Numbered from the stretch's first letter, positions 25,173 to 32,564 are shown. The stretch: 41,701 nt of DNA from an uncultured Collinsella sp. (GCA_900539735.1 UQDE01000020.1:1-41701), one strand, 5' to 3'. The notes: generated by a model from the letters alone, not told the origin. Program-made: numbers and translations.

Positions 25173-26093
25173 GTGGCAACTCAGAAATTCACCGGCGTTA
25201 TCCCTCCCGTCGTTGTTCCCGATACCGAAGATCACCAGCTCGACGTTGCCTCCTTTGAGCGCAGCATCAACCGCATGATCGATGCCGGCGTCGATGGCTT
25301 GTTCTTCCTGGGCTCCTCGGGCGAGGTCGTCTTCTCCACCGACGAGCGTCGCCGTCAGATCATCGCCGAGGCCGTCCGTATCGTCGACCACCGCGTTCCC
25401 GTTCTGGTCGGCATCATCGACACCGAGACCGAGCGCATGATCGAGCACGGTAAGGTCGCTCAGGAGCTGGGCGCCGATGCTCTCGTCGCCACCTGCCCGT
25501 TCTATGCCCTGCAGGGCATGACCGAGGTCGAGGAGCACTTCCGCATCCTGCATGAGGAACTCGACCTGCCCATCTTCGCCTACGACATCCCCGTGTGTGT
25601 CCACACCAAGCTCCCCTGGAAGCTCCTTGCCAAGCTCGGTGCCGAGGGCGTTCTGGCCGGCGTCAAGGATTCCTCGGGTGATGACATCTCGTTCCGCTAC
25701 CTCGTTCAGGAGAACGAGAAGAACGGCCATCCGATGAGCATCCTCACCGGTCACGAGGTTGTTGTCGACGGCGCTTACCTCGGTGGCGCCGACGGTTCCG
25801 TCCCGGGTCTCGCCAACGTTGAGCCCGAGGGCTACGTGCGTCAGTGGAAGGCCGCTCAGGCTGGTGACTGGGCTACCGTCAAGGCCGAGCAGGATCGCCT
25901 CAATGAGATTTCGCATATCTGGGATGTCACCTCGGGCGTCCAGGGCTATGCCGGTGGCGTCGGCGCCTTCAAGACCGCTATGAACCTCATGGGTATCTTC
26001 GACAGCCCGACCATGCCGCGCCCGGTGAAGGCCATGACCGGCGAGAACGTCGAGGCTATTAAGAAGGTCCTCCAGGACAACGGTCTCCTGTAA
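25173..26093 (+). CDS. nanA: N-acetylneuraminate lyase (DHDPS/NAL superfamily)
   Basis: A 306-residue class I aldolase of the DapA/NanA superfamily. Cytosolic cleavage of N-acetylneuraminate to ManNAc and pyruvate is the predicted reaction. The Schiff-base lysine is Lys165 (GVKDSSG) and the catalytic tyrosine Tyr137 (AYDIP), the same numbers as in Escherichia coli NanA. The pyruvate-carboxylate loop reads GSSGE. The superfamily also includes dihydrodipicolinate synthase, which uses GTTGE; context with nanE and a ROK kinase decides for NanA. The start is the GTG at 25173, because AAGGAG precedes it by 6 nt; the longer frame overlaps the previous gene. Strong codon bias suggests high expression. 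Confidence 0.82.
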   Translation: MATQKFTGVIPPVVVPDTEDHQLDVASFERSINRMIDAGVDGLFFLGSSGEVVFSTDERRRQIIAEAVRIVDHRVPVLVGIIDTETERMIEHGKVAQELGADALVATCPFYALQGMTEVEEHFRILHEELDLPIFAYDIPVCVHTKLPWKLLAKLGAEGVLAGVKDSSGDDISFRYLVQENEKNGHPMSILTGHEVVVDGAYLGGADGSVPGLANVEPEGYVRQWKAAQAGDWATVKAEQDRLNEISHIWDVTSGVQGYAGGVGAFKTAMNLMGIFDSPTMPRPVKAMTGENVEAIKKVLQDNGLL

Positions 26094-26096
26094 AGC

Positions 26097-26191
26097 TTCC
26101 CCGGGCACCCGATCTTGGGGCTCAAGCGGTCGAGCGTGACCCATTAGGTCAACGCCCGACCGCTTTCACCCCAACCTCGGACACCCGGGAA
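26097..26191 (+). repeat. Long imperfect hairpin between nanA and nanK
   Basis: Successive pairings can be read across 95 nt: TTCCCCGGG with CCCGGGAA at the base, TTGGGG (26115-26120) with CCCCAA (26169-26174), AGCGGTCG (26125-26132) with CGACCGCT (26157-26164), then GCGT/ACGC and GACC/GGTC near the tip. The arm starts 4 nt after the nanA stop. No T-tract follows directly, so it looks like an mRNA-processing or stability element. A smaller hairpin (CTGCG 26204-26208 with CGCAG 26216-26220) and a T-rich run follow. Confidence 0.7.
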
Positions 26192-26245
26192 ACCTTTACC
26201 AAGCTGCGGCGATAACGCAGCCTTCATTTCCTGTAGTTGTTTTTA

Positions 26246-26258
26246 TCTCCTAAGGAGA
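26246..26258 (+). promoter_or_regulatory. Palindromic ribosome binding site of nanK
   Basis: The Shine-Dalgarno AGGAGA (26253-26258) is preceded by its exact complement TCTCCT (26246-26251) with one base between. It starts 18 bp before the ATG. The one-base gap is too tight for a hairpin in a single strand, so the palindrome is more likely chance or a protein site than an RNA switch. Confidence 0.4.
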
Positions 26259-26263
26259 GCGAC

Positions 26264-27229
26264 ATGGAGAACAAGTACGTCTGCTCTGTCGATATCGGCG
26301 GAACTAAGATCGCGACTGCCATCATGGAGTACCCGGCTGACGGTAGTGTGCCCCGTCCCGTCTTTGAGGCCGAGGTTCCCACCGAGGCCCAAGAGGGCGG
26401 CGAGGCCGTCTTCCAGCGTATCGAGGCGTCCATCAAGGCCGCTCTCGAGGCGAATCCCGATGTCGAGGTCCTTGGCGTCGGTATCGGCGCCGCCGGCGTC
26501 GTCGATCCCAAGACGGGCGCCATCGCGTATGCCAATGAGATCATGCCCGGCTGGTCCGGCGTTCAGTTGGGGCCGCGTCTGCGCGAGGACCTCGGTCTTC
26601 CCGTTGCCGTTGTGGGCGACGTGCAGGCTCATGCTCTGGGCGAGGCCCACTGGGGCGTCGGCAAGGGCAAGTTCTCCGTCTTGTGTCTTGGCATCGGCAC
26701 GGGCATCGGCGGCGCATATGTCGAGAGCGGCCGCGTGATGCAGGGCTTCCATGGTGCTGCCGGTCATATGGGCCACATTGAGTGTTCGGCTGCCGCCGGC
26801 ATTCCCTGCGCCTGCGGGCGTTCCGGCCATCTGGAGTCGGTTGCTTCGGGCACTTCCATTGGTCGAATGTACGATGAGCGTTTTGGCCGCGTCGACCCCA
26901 GCCGTCCTTCGGTCGGTCGCGATGTGAACGATCTGTGCCGTGCGGGCGACGCAAAGGCGACCGAGGTCATCCATGACGCCGGCTTTGCGCTGGGGGCCAG
27001 CTTGGGCTCGCTCGCTAACATCCTGGACCCTGAGGTCATCGTGCTTTCGGGCGGCGTGATTCACCAAGGTCCCGATTGGCGTTCGCAGACGTGGAAGGAT
27101 TCGGTGCACGAGGGCTATGCCAGCCAGGCGCTCGATCCGCTTCAGGACACGCCGATCCTCATCGGTTCTCTGGAGGGCGATGCTCCGCTCATCGGTGCCG
27201 CCGAGCATCTTCTTGCTTCGTTGAAGTAA
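26264..27229 (+). CDS. nanK: ROK-family sugar kinase, probable N-acetylmannosamine kinase
   Basis: A 321-residue ROK kinase, predicted to phosphorylate ManNAc from the lyase to ManNAc-6-P. The ATP-binding DIGGTK is at residues 10-15, the catalytic-aspartate region is VVGDVQAHALGEA, and the zinc-binding ROK signature is GHMGHIECSAAAGIPCACGRSG, including the CxCGxxGHLE core. There is no N-terminal helix-turn-helix, so it is a kinase and not a ROK repressor. ROK kinases for glucose, fructose and GlcNAc look alike; ManNAc is chosen because nanA precedes and nanE follows. The ATG at 26264 follows AAGGAGAG. Confidence 0.85.
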   Translation: MENKYVCSVDIGGTKIATAIMEYPADGSVPRPVFEAEVPTEAQEGGEAVFQRIEASIKAALEANPDVEVLGVGIGAAGVVDPKTGAIAYANEIMPGWSGVQLGPRLREDLGLPVAVVGDVQAHALGEAHWGVGKGKFSVLCLGIGTGIGGAYVESGRVMQGFHGAAGHMGHIECSAAAGIPCACGRSGHLESVASGTSIGRMYDERFGRVDPSRPSVGRDVNDLCRAGDAKATEVIHDAGFALGASLGSLANILDPEVIVLSGGVIHQGPDWRSQTWKDSVHEGYASQALDPLQDTPILIGSLEGDAPLIGAAEHLLASLK

Positions 27230-27246
27230 ACATAACTACCAAGTGT

Positions 27247-27350
27247 GCCTTCTGAGGTGCCGCAGATTGACGTGAAAGAGGAGCGAAGCGTACTTCGGTA
27301 CGCGAGCGACGGTTTGAACGTCAAGGTGCGGCGTCTCAGAAGGCTGTTTT
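27247..27350 (+). repeat. 98-nt palindromic element between nanK and nanE
   Basis: The arms GCCTTCTGAG (27247-27256) and CTCAGAAGGC (27335-27344) are perfect complements. Inside, GCCGCA pairs with TGCGGC (27327-27332), TTGACGT (27267-27273) with ACGTCAA (27318-27324), and GCGTAC-TTCG-GTACGC (27288-27303) forms the tip. TGTTTT follows the outer arm, so on RNA it may act as a terminator before nanE. The well-ordered, multi-segment palindrome of about 100 nt resembles a dispersed REP/MITE-like element, but no second copy is seen in this window. Confidence 0.7.
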
Positions 27351-27369
27351 GAGAAAGGTTGAGTCGAAC

Positions 27370-28056
27370 ATGACCGTTGATCCTTTGATCCAGTCCCTGA
27401 AGGGCAAGCTCGTCGTGAGCGTTCAGGCGTATATGGGCGAGCCGCTTCGTACGCCCGAGACCATGGCGCAAATGTCTCGCGCTTGCGAGCTCGGCGGCGC
27501 CGCCGCCATTCGCTGCCAGGGCCTTGCCGACATTGCCGCCATTAAGGGTCGCTGTGAGGTTCCCGTCATCGGCCTGTGGAAGGATGGGCACGAGGGCGTT
27601 TACATCACGCCGACGCTGCGTCACGCTCGCGCCTGCGTTGCTGCCGGTGCCGATATCGTGGCGATCGACGCCACTGATCGTCCGCGCCCCGATGGCAAGA
27701 CGGTCGAGGATACCTTCCGCCCGCTGCACGAGGAGGGTGTGCTCCTGATGGCGGATTGTGCCACCATCGAGGATATTCGCCGTGCTGTTGATATGGGCTT
27801 TGACCTGGTATCCACCACGCTTTCTCACGGCGTCGCCGCCATCGACTGCACCATGGCCGATGGCCCCGACCTGCCGCTCCTGCGTCAGGCGACTGAGGAA
27901 TTCCCCGGCCTTCCTATCATTTGCGAGGGTCGCGTGCATACGCCCGAGGAGGCTCGCGCCGCGATCGATGCTGGCGCCTGGGCCGTTGTCGTCGGCACCG
28001 CCATCACGCACCCCACGAGTATTACGAGTTGGTTCAAGGCTGCACTTGAGGCGTAA
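27370..28056 (+). CDS. nanE: N-acetylmannosamine-6-phosphate 2-epimerase
   Basis: A 228-residue TIM-barrel epimerase that converts ManNAc-6-P to GlcNAc-6-P, the step that feeds sialic acid carbon into amino-sugar catabolism. Family segments are VSVQAYMGEPLRTPETMAQMS, GGAAAIRCQG, the catalytic-lysine region VIGLWKDG (Lys71), YITPTL, DATDRPRPDG, and CEGRVHTPEEARAAIDAGAWAVVVGTAITHP near the end. The ATG at 27370 follows GAGAAAGG with a rather long spacing; a TTG at 27349 is a less likely start. It is the last gene of the nan island; nagA and nagB, needed for the next steps, are not in the window. Confidence 0.93.
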   Translation: MTVDPLIQSLKGKLVVSVQAYMGEPLRTPETMAQMSRACELGGAAAIRCQGLADIAAIKGRCEVPVIGLWKDGHEGVYITPTLRHARACVAAGADIVAIDATDRPRPDGKTVEDTFRPLHEEGVLLMADCATIEDIRRAVDMGFDLVSTTLSHGVAAIDCTMADGPDLPLLRQATEEFPGLPIICEGRVHTPEEARAAIDAGAWAVVVGTAITHPTSITSWFKAALEA

Positions 28057-28083
28057 GACAGGCCTCGTATCCGCTCGGGGCGG

Positions 28084-28089
28084 TATACT
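28084..28089 (+). promoter_or_regulatory. Candidate -10 box upstream of rapZ
   Basis: TATACT lies 68 bp before the rapZ start and ahead of the hairpin at 28108-28137. No clear -35 box is seen. If it is real, the rapZ transcript would begin just before the hairpin, which could then act as an attenuator. Confidence 0.3.
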
Positions 28090-28107
28090 CAATATAGGCA
28101 ATTGACC

Positions 28108-28145
28108 GCGCGGGATCCGGGTTGCTGGGTCCCGCGCTTGTTTTC
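28108..28145 (+). terminator. Terminator or attenuator between nanE and rapZ
   Basis: An 11-bp stem with one G-T pair (28108-28118 with 28127-28137) is followed by TTGTTTTC. It is well placed to end the nan transcript. The rapZ ribosome binding site begins at its 3' edge, so transcription for rapZ either starts within or passes through it. Confidence 0.65.
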
Positions 28146-28157
28146 GGGAGGCAGCAC

Positions 28158-29078
28158 ATGCAAAAGGGAGATGCCATGGATGCGGCGGAGCGCTCGGAGC
28201 GCATCCCCGATATCGTCATCATCACCGGAATGTCCGGATCGGGCCGCACACAGGCCATGCACGTGTTCGAGGACATGGGCTATTTTTGCATCGATAACCT
28301 GCCTCCGCGTCTCATCGCCCAGCTTGCCGAGCTCGTCGGCATCAATACGGGCGTGGGCAGGCATCTCGCCGTCACCTGTGACCTGCGCAGCCAGGGCTTG
28401 TTCGATGAGCTGCTCGATGCCGTTGCCGCACTCGAGGAGCGCGAGATGAGCTGTGACATCGTGTTTCTCGAGGCCTCTGACGAGGTGCTGATCCGTCGTT
28501 ATAGCGAAAACCGCCGCCGCCATCCCATTGCCAAGCCGGGGGAGACTACGGCCGATGCGATTCAGCGCGAGCGCCTGCAGCTGCAGGGTGTGCGCGACCG
28601 AGCCGATATGATCATCGACACGAGCCGCCTGCGTACCTCTGCCCTGCGCAACAAATTGCGCATGGCGTTCTCCGAGTTGTCCGACCAGCAGCTCATGGAC
28701 GTTCACGTGTTCTCGTTTGGCTTTAAGCACGGTATGCCCGTTGAGGCGGACATTATGATCGACGTTCGCTTCCTGCCCAATCCGTTCTACGATCCCGAGA
28801 TGCGCACCATGACCGGTCTCGATAAGAAGGTCTCCGACTTTGTTCTGGACCATCCCAAGACCCAGGAGTTCTGGAAAGCTTGGACGCAGCTGCTCGATAC
28901 GGTGATGCCGGGCTATATCGCGGAGGGCAAGCCACAGCTTTCTATTGCCATCGGCTGCACGGGCGGTCAACACCGCAGCGTTGCCATCGCCGAGGCCACG
29001 GCACGTTATTTGGAAGGCGCTCAATATCACGTGAGCATTTCCCACCGCGACCTGTCGCGCGCCAACACGAAAGCATAG
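28158..29078 (+). CDS. rapZ: RapZ/YvcJ family nucleotide-binding regulator
   Basis: A 306-residue cytosolic protein of the RapZ family. In Escherichia coli it is an RNA-binding adaptor that controls GlcN-6-P synthase; elsewhere it is a nucleotide-binding protein of less clear role. The P-loop is GMSGSGRT (24-31), with Arg30 in place of the Walker lysine, as also seen in actinobacterial homologues. The motifs YFCIDNLPP, SFGFKHGMP, DVRFLPNPFYDPEMR and CTGGQHRSVAIAE mark the family. The ATG at 28158 follows GGGAGG; ATG 28176 behind AAAGGGAG is also possible. It is followed after 6 bp by whiA, the usual neighbourhood except that yvcK is missing. Confidence 0.92.
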   Translation: MQKGDAMDAAERSERIPDIVIITGMSGSGRTQAMHVFEDMGYFCIDNLPPRLIAQLAELVGINTGVGRHLAVTCDLRSQGLFDELLDAVAALEEREMSCDIVFLEASDEVLIRRYSENRRRHPIAKPGETTADAIQRERLQLQGVRDRADMIIDTSRLRTSALRNKLRMAFSELSDQQLMDVHVFSFGFKHGMPVEADIMIDVRFLPNPFYDPEMRTMTGLDKKVSDFVLDHPKTQEFWKAWTQLLDTVMPGYIAEGKPQLSIAIGCTGGQHRSVAIAEATARYLEGAQYHVSISHRDLSRANTKA

Positions 29079-29084
29079 GCCTGC

Positions 29085-30014
29085 ATGTCGTTTACCGCCG
29101 AGGTGCGTGACGAACTCGCGCGCTGCGAACCCGAATGTGAATACTGCGATTTGTCGACGCTTGCCGCCCTGACGCGTGTGAGCGGTACACTTTCGCTGGC
29201 CGGCTCCGGGCGGTATCGTTTGACGGTCGCGACCGAGACGGGCGCCGTCGCGCGCACGATGATCACACTGACGCATCGCATCCTTAAGCTCAAAACGGAA
29301 TTCACCGTTCGTAAATCTGTATTGCATAAGGTTCGAAACTACCTCATCACCTTGCCTGATCAGCCAGACCTGGATAAGGCTCTGGTGCTGCTGGGCATCC
29401 TCGACCGCAGGGGAGGACTTGTCGCCGGCGTGCCCCGACATATCGTTGCCCGTCCCTGCTGCAGGCTTGCCTATATCCGCGGCGCGCTCATCGCGGGCGG
29501 CTTCGTGGCCGATCCACGCGGCGATTTTCATTTGGAGATCGCGGTGCAGGGCGAGCAATATGCCAAGGGGCTTTGCGATCTGTTGGAGCAGATTGGGGTC
29601 CATGCTCGTGTTAATGCGCGGCGGGGGTCATATGCCGTGTACATTAAGAGCGCCGAGGAGATCGAGCAGCTCCTAAAGCTGGTCGGCGCCAAGCGCAGCG
29701 TTGCCGAGATCGAGGAAGCGCGCGCGGTCAAATTGGTTAAGAACGACGTAAACCGTCGCGTGAACGCCGAGCTCGCCAACCAGACCAGAAGCGCCGGTGC
29801 CGCCCAGCATCAGCTTGCGTTGATCGATGAGCTCGAGCAGCGTGGCCTTCGCGATGCGCTTCCGGATGCCTTGGCGGTCTTTTGCGACCTGCGCGAGCGC
29901 TACCCCGATCTGTCACTGCGTGATTTGGGGGAGATGGCTGACCCTCCCTTGTCGAAGTCGGCCCTCTACCATCGTGTTTTACGGCTTGAAAAGCTCATTG
30001 AAGCAAACAGGTAG
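29085..30014 (+). CDS. whiA: DNA-binding protein WhiA
   Basis: A 309-residue member of the WhiA family, which joins an N-terminal LAGLIDADG-homing-endonuclease-like fold to a C-terminal helix-turn-helix. In Streptomyces it is the sporulation transcription factor; in Firmicutes it affects division and chromosome segregation. The N-terminus MSFTAEVRDELAR, the CCRLAYIRGALIAGGFVADPRGDFHLEI core, and the C-terminal DLSLRDLGEMADPPLSKSALYHRVLRL helix-turn-helix are clear. The endonuclease catalytic function is not expected. The gap to rapZ is 6 bp, so they are co-transcribed. A palindromic site and a promoter separate it from gap. Confidence 0.95.
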   Translation: MSFTAEVRDELARCEPECEYCDLSTLAALTRVSGTLSLAGSGRYRLTVATETGAVARTMITLTHRILKLKTEFTVRKSVLHKVRNYLITLPDQPDLDKALVLLGILDRRGGLVAGVPRHIVARPCCRLAYIRGALIAGGFVADPRGDFHLEIAVQGEQYAKGLCDLLEQIGVHARVNARRGSYAVYIKSAEEIEQLLKLVGAKRSVAEIEEARAVKLVKNDVNRRVNAELANQTRSAGAAQHQLALIDELEQRGLRDALPDALAVFCDLRERYPDLSLRDLGEMADPPLSKSALYHRVLRLEKLIEANR

Positions 30015-30059
30015 TTTGAAGTATCGACTTATATATGGATTTAACTGCTATTTTAGTCT

Positions 30060-30073
30060 TTAAAACGTTTTAA
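30060..30073 (+). promoter_or_regulatory. Perfect 14-bp palindrome upstream of gap (LacI-type operator candidate)
   Basis: TTAAAACGTTTTAA is its own reverse complement, centred on CG with A/T-rich arms, like LacI/CcpA-family operators. It lies 57 bp upstream of the candidate -10 box of gap and 148 bp before its start codon. A regulator of central carbon flux is a reasonable guess, not shown. Confidence 0.5.
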
Positions 30074-30129
30074 CGTAAATTTGATTTTCAATTTCGAGCA
30101 TTCTCGTGAAATTCAAGTCAAAAAAAAGG

Positions 30130-30135
30130 TATATT
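30130..30135 (+). promoter_or_regulatory. Candidate -10 box of the gap promoter
   Basis: TATATT follows an A-tract in a clearly AT-rich stretch 73 bp before the gap ATG. The -35 region is poorly matched (TGAAAT at 17 bp). A promoter in this gap is expected because base composition and codon use change sharply at gap. Confidence 0.4.
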
Positions 30136-30207
30136 AGGCGAGTGGTTAGTTTGTGGGCCTCAACGGCGGGCGCTGTAGCTCGCGGGGGCCTTACGAAAGG
30201 AGACACA

Positions 30208-31233
30208 ATGGCAGTAAAGGTTGCTATTAACGGCTTCGGTCGCATCGGTCGTCTGGCTTTCCGTCAGATGTTCGGTCATGAGGGCTCCGAGATCGTCGCT
30301 ATCAACGACCTCACCTCTCCCGATATGCTCGCTTACCTGCTGAAGTACGACTCCACGCAGGGCAACTACGCTCGCGATCACGAGGTCGTTGCTGGCGAGG
30401 ATTCCATCACCGTTGACGGCAAGGAGATCAAGATCTACAAGGAGGCCGACGCTAACAACCTGCCTTGGGGCGACCTCGACGTTGACGTCGTTCTCGAGTG
30501 CACCGGCTTCTACACCAGCAAGGCTAAGGCTCAGGCCCACATCAACGCTGGCGCCAAGAAGGTCGTCATCTCCGCTCCGGCTGGCAGCGATCTGCCCACC
30601 ATCGTGTACAACGTCAACCATGAGACGCTGACCGCTGAGGACAACATCATCTCCGCTGCTTCCTGCACCACCAACTGCCTCGCCCCGATGGCCAAGGGTC
30701 TGAACGACTTCGCTCCCATCGTGTCCGGCATCATGACCACCATTCACGCCTGGACTGGCGACCAGATGCCGCTCGACGGCCCGCAGCGCAAGGGCAACAA
30801 GCGTCGTAGCCGCGCCTGCGCCGTTAACATCGTCCCCAACACCACCGGTGCTGCCAAGGCTATCGGCCTGGTTCTCCCCGAGCTCAACGGTAAGCTCATC
30901 GGTGCCGCCCAGCGCGTCCCGACGCCGACCGGCTCCATCACCAACCTCTACGCTGTCGTTGACAAGAAGGTCACCGTCGACGAGGTCAACGCCGCTATGA
31001 AGGCCTACGCTGCCACCATCTCCGAGACCTTCGGCTACAACGAGGACGACATCGTCTCCACCGACATCATCGGCGAGACCCACGGCTCCATCTTCGACGC
31101 CACTCAGACCATGTGCTCTGACCTCGGCAACGGTCAGACCCTCGTTCAGGTCACCTCTTGGTACGACAACGAGAACTCCTACACCTCTCAGATGGTCCGC
31201 ACCATCAAGTACTTCGAGAAGTTCGTTGCTTAA
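30208..31233 (+). CDS. gap: Glyceraldehyde-3-phosphate dehydrogenase (type I)
   Basis: A 341-residue glycolytic enzyme that oxidises and phosphorylates glyceraldehyde-3-phosphate to 1,3-bisphosphoglycerate. The Rossmann motif NGFGRIGR (8-15), Asp34 in INDLTSP (indicating NAD+ preference) and the catalytic SCTTNCLAP (Cys153) are present, as are the C-terminal WYDNENSY residues. The ATG at 30208 follows GAAAGGAGA. Strong codon bias marks high expression. A terminator separates it from pgk, so gap can be made in excess of the rest. Confidence 0.98.
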   Translation: MAVKVAINGFGRIGRLAFRQMFGHEGSEIVAINDLTSPDMLAYLLKYDSTQGNYARDHEVVAGEDSITVDGKEIKIYKEADANNLPWGDLDVDVVLECTGFYTSKAKAQAHINAGAKKVVISAPAGSDLPTIVYNVNHETLTAEDNIISAASCTTNCLAPMAKGLNDFAPIVSGIMTTIHAWTGDQMPLDGPQRKGNKRRSRACAVNIVPNTTGAAKAIGLVLPELNGKLIGAAQRVPTPTGSITNLYAVVDKKVTVDEVNAAMKAYAATISETFGYNEDDIVSTDIIGETHGSIFDATQTMCSDLGNGQTLVQVTSWYDNENSYTSQMVRTIKYFEKFVA

Positions 31234-31270
31234 TTTAGCTTTTAGCGAATAGCTCGTTGAGCGTCTAAAG

Positions 31271-31317
31271 AAGGGCGCGGCCTTATAGGGCTTACACCCT
31301 AGGGTCGCGCCCTTTTT
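31271..31317 (+). terminator. Terminator between gap and pgk
   Basis: The stem AGGGCGCG/CGCGCCCT (31272-31279 with 31306-31313), extended by G-T pairs and an inner CCCT/AGGG-type arm, is followed by TTTTT. It should end most gap transcripts. Confidence 0.85.
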
Positions 31318-31327
31318 ATAAGAAATC

Positions 31328-31350
31328 GTCTGCCGTAATGGGAGGCAGAC
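31328..31350 (+). promoter_or_regulatory. Leader hairpin before pgk
   Basis: GTCTGCC (31328-31334) and GGCAGAC (31344-31350) form a perfect 7-bp stem just after the gap terminator and 7 nt before the pgk RBS (GAAAGG). Readthrough transcripts, or transcripts starting after the terminator, would carry it in the pgk leader. Confidence 0.4.
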
Positions 31351-31373
31351 ACGTACGAAAGGTAGAAGCAAAC

Positions 31374-32564
31374 ATGGCCTTTACCAAGAAGACCGTTCGC
31401 GACATCGATGTCGACGGCAAGCGCGTTCTCGTCCGCGTTGACTTCAACGTGCCTATCAAGGATGGCGTCGTTGGCGACACCACCCGTATCAAGGCTGCCC
31501 TGCCCACCATCAACTATCTCGTTGAGCACAACGCTCGCGTCATCCTCATGAGCCACCTCGGCCGTCCCGAGGGCACCGGCTTCCAGCCCGAGCTCTCCCT
31601 TGAGCCTGTCGCCAAGAAGCTCGCCGAGCTCTCTGGTCTCGACGTTGCCTTTGTCGCCGACACCTACGGCGAGAAGGCTGCTGAGGCTGTTGCCGCCGTC
31701 GAGCCGGGCAAGGTCCTCGTTCTCGAGAACGTCCGCTTCGATAAGCGTGAGAAGAAGAACGATCCCGAGATCGCCAAGAAGCTCGCTTCCTATGGTGACG
31801 TCTTCGTTCTCGATGCCTTCGGCACCGCTCACCGCGCCCAGGGTTCCGTCGTGGGCCCCGCCGCTTACCTGCCTGCCGTCGCCGGCTTCCTGCTCGAGAA
31901 GGAGGTCGACACGCTGACCGGCATCTTCGCCGAGCCCGAGCGCCCCTTCGTCGCCATCGTCGGCGGTTCCAAGGTTTCCTCCAAGATCGGCGTTCTCGAT
32001 CACCTCATCGACTCTGCTGACACCCTGATCATCGGTGGCGGTATGGCCTACACCTTCTTCCTGGCTCAGGGCCTGTCCGTCGGTCAGTCCCTCAAGGAAG
32101 AGGACTGGGTCGAGCGCGCTGGCGAGATGCTCAAGAAGGCCGAGGAGAAGGGCGTCAAGATCCTGCTCCCCATCGACAACCGCGTTGCCGATCACTTTGG
32201 CGAGGACGCTGTCCCCGAGGTTGTCGCTTCCGACGCTATCCCCGACGATCGTGAGGGTATGGACATCGGCCCCAAGACCGAGGAGCTTTACGCCGAGGCC
32301 GTCAAGGGCGCCAAGACTGTGTTCTGGAATGGTCCCATGGGCGTCTTCGAGTTCGACAACTTCGCTCACGGCACCCAGGCTATCGCCGAGGCTGTCGCCG
32401 ATGCCGACTGCACCTCGATCATCGGCGGTGGCGACTCTGTCGCAGCTGTCAACAAGTTCAACCTGGCCGACAAGATGAGCTGGATCTCCACCGGTGGTGG
32501 CGCTTCCATGGAGCTCGTCGAGGGTAAGGCCCTGCCCGGAGTGGAGGCGCTTCTCGATGCCTAA
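31374..32564 (+). CDS. pgk: Phosphoglycerate kinase
   Basis: A 396-residue glycolytic enzyme that passes the phosphate of 1,3-bisphosphoglycerate to ADP. The substrate-domain motif VRVDFNVPIKDG near the N-terminus, SHLGRPEG, the hinge and nucleotide motifs GGSKVSSKI, FWNGPMGVFE and GGGDSVAAV are all present at normal spacing. The ATG at 31374 follows GAAAGGTAG. The 3' end overlaps tpiA by 8 bp, so the two are translationally coupled. Confidence 0.98.
   Translation: MAFTKKTVRDIDVDGKRVLVRVDFNVPIKDGVVGDTTRIKAALPTINYLVEHNARVILMSHLGRPEGTGFQPELSLEPVAKKLAELSGLDVAFVADTYGEKAAEAVAAVEPGKVLVLENVRFDKREKKNDPEIAKKLASYGDVFVLDAFGTAHRAQGSVVGPAAYLPAVAGFLLEKEVDTLTGIFAEPERPFVAIVGGSKVSSKIGVLDHLIDSADTLIIGGGMAYTFFLAQGLSVGQSLKEEDWVERAGEMLKKAEEKGVKILLPIDNRVADHFGEDAVPEVVASDAIPDDREGMDIGPKTEELYAEAVKGAKTVFWNGPMGVFEFDNFAHGTQAIAEAVADADCTSIIGGGDSVAAVNKFNLADKMSWISTGGGASMELVEGKALPGVEALLDA

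Noticed and set aside
25173..26093. Dihydrodipicolinate synthase (dapA)
   Set aside because: Same superfamily, but the loop is GSSGE and not GTTGE, numbering matches NanA, and it is set in a nan operon.
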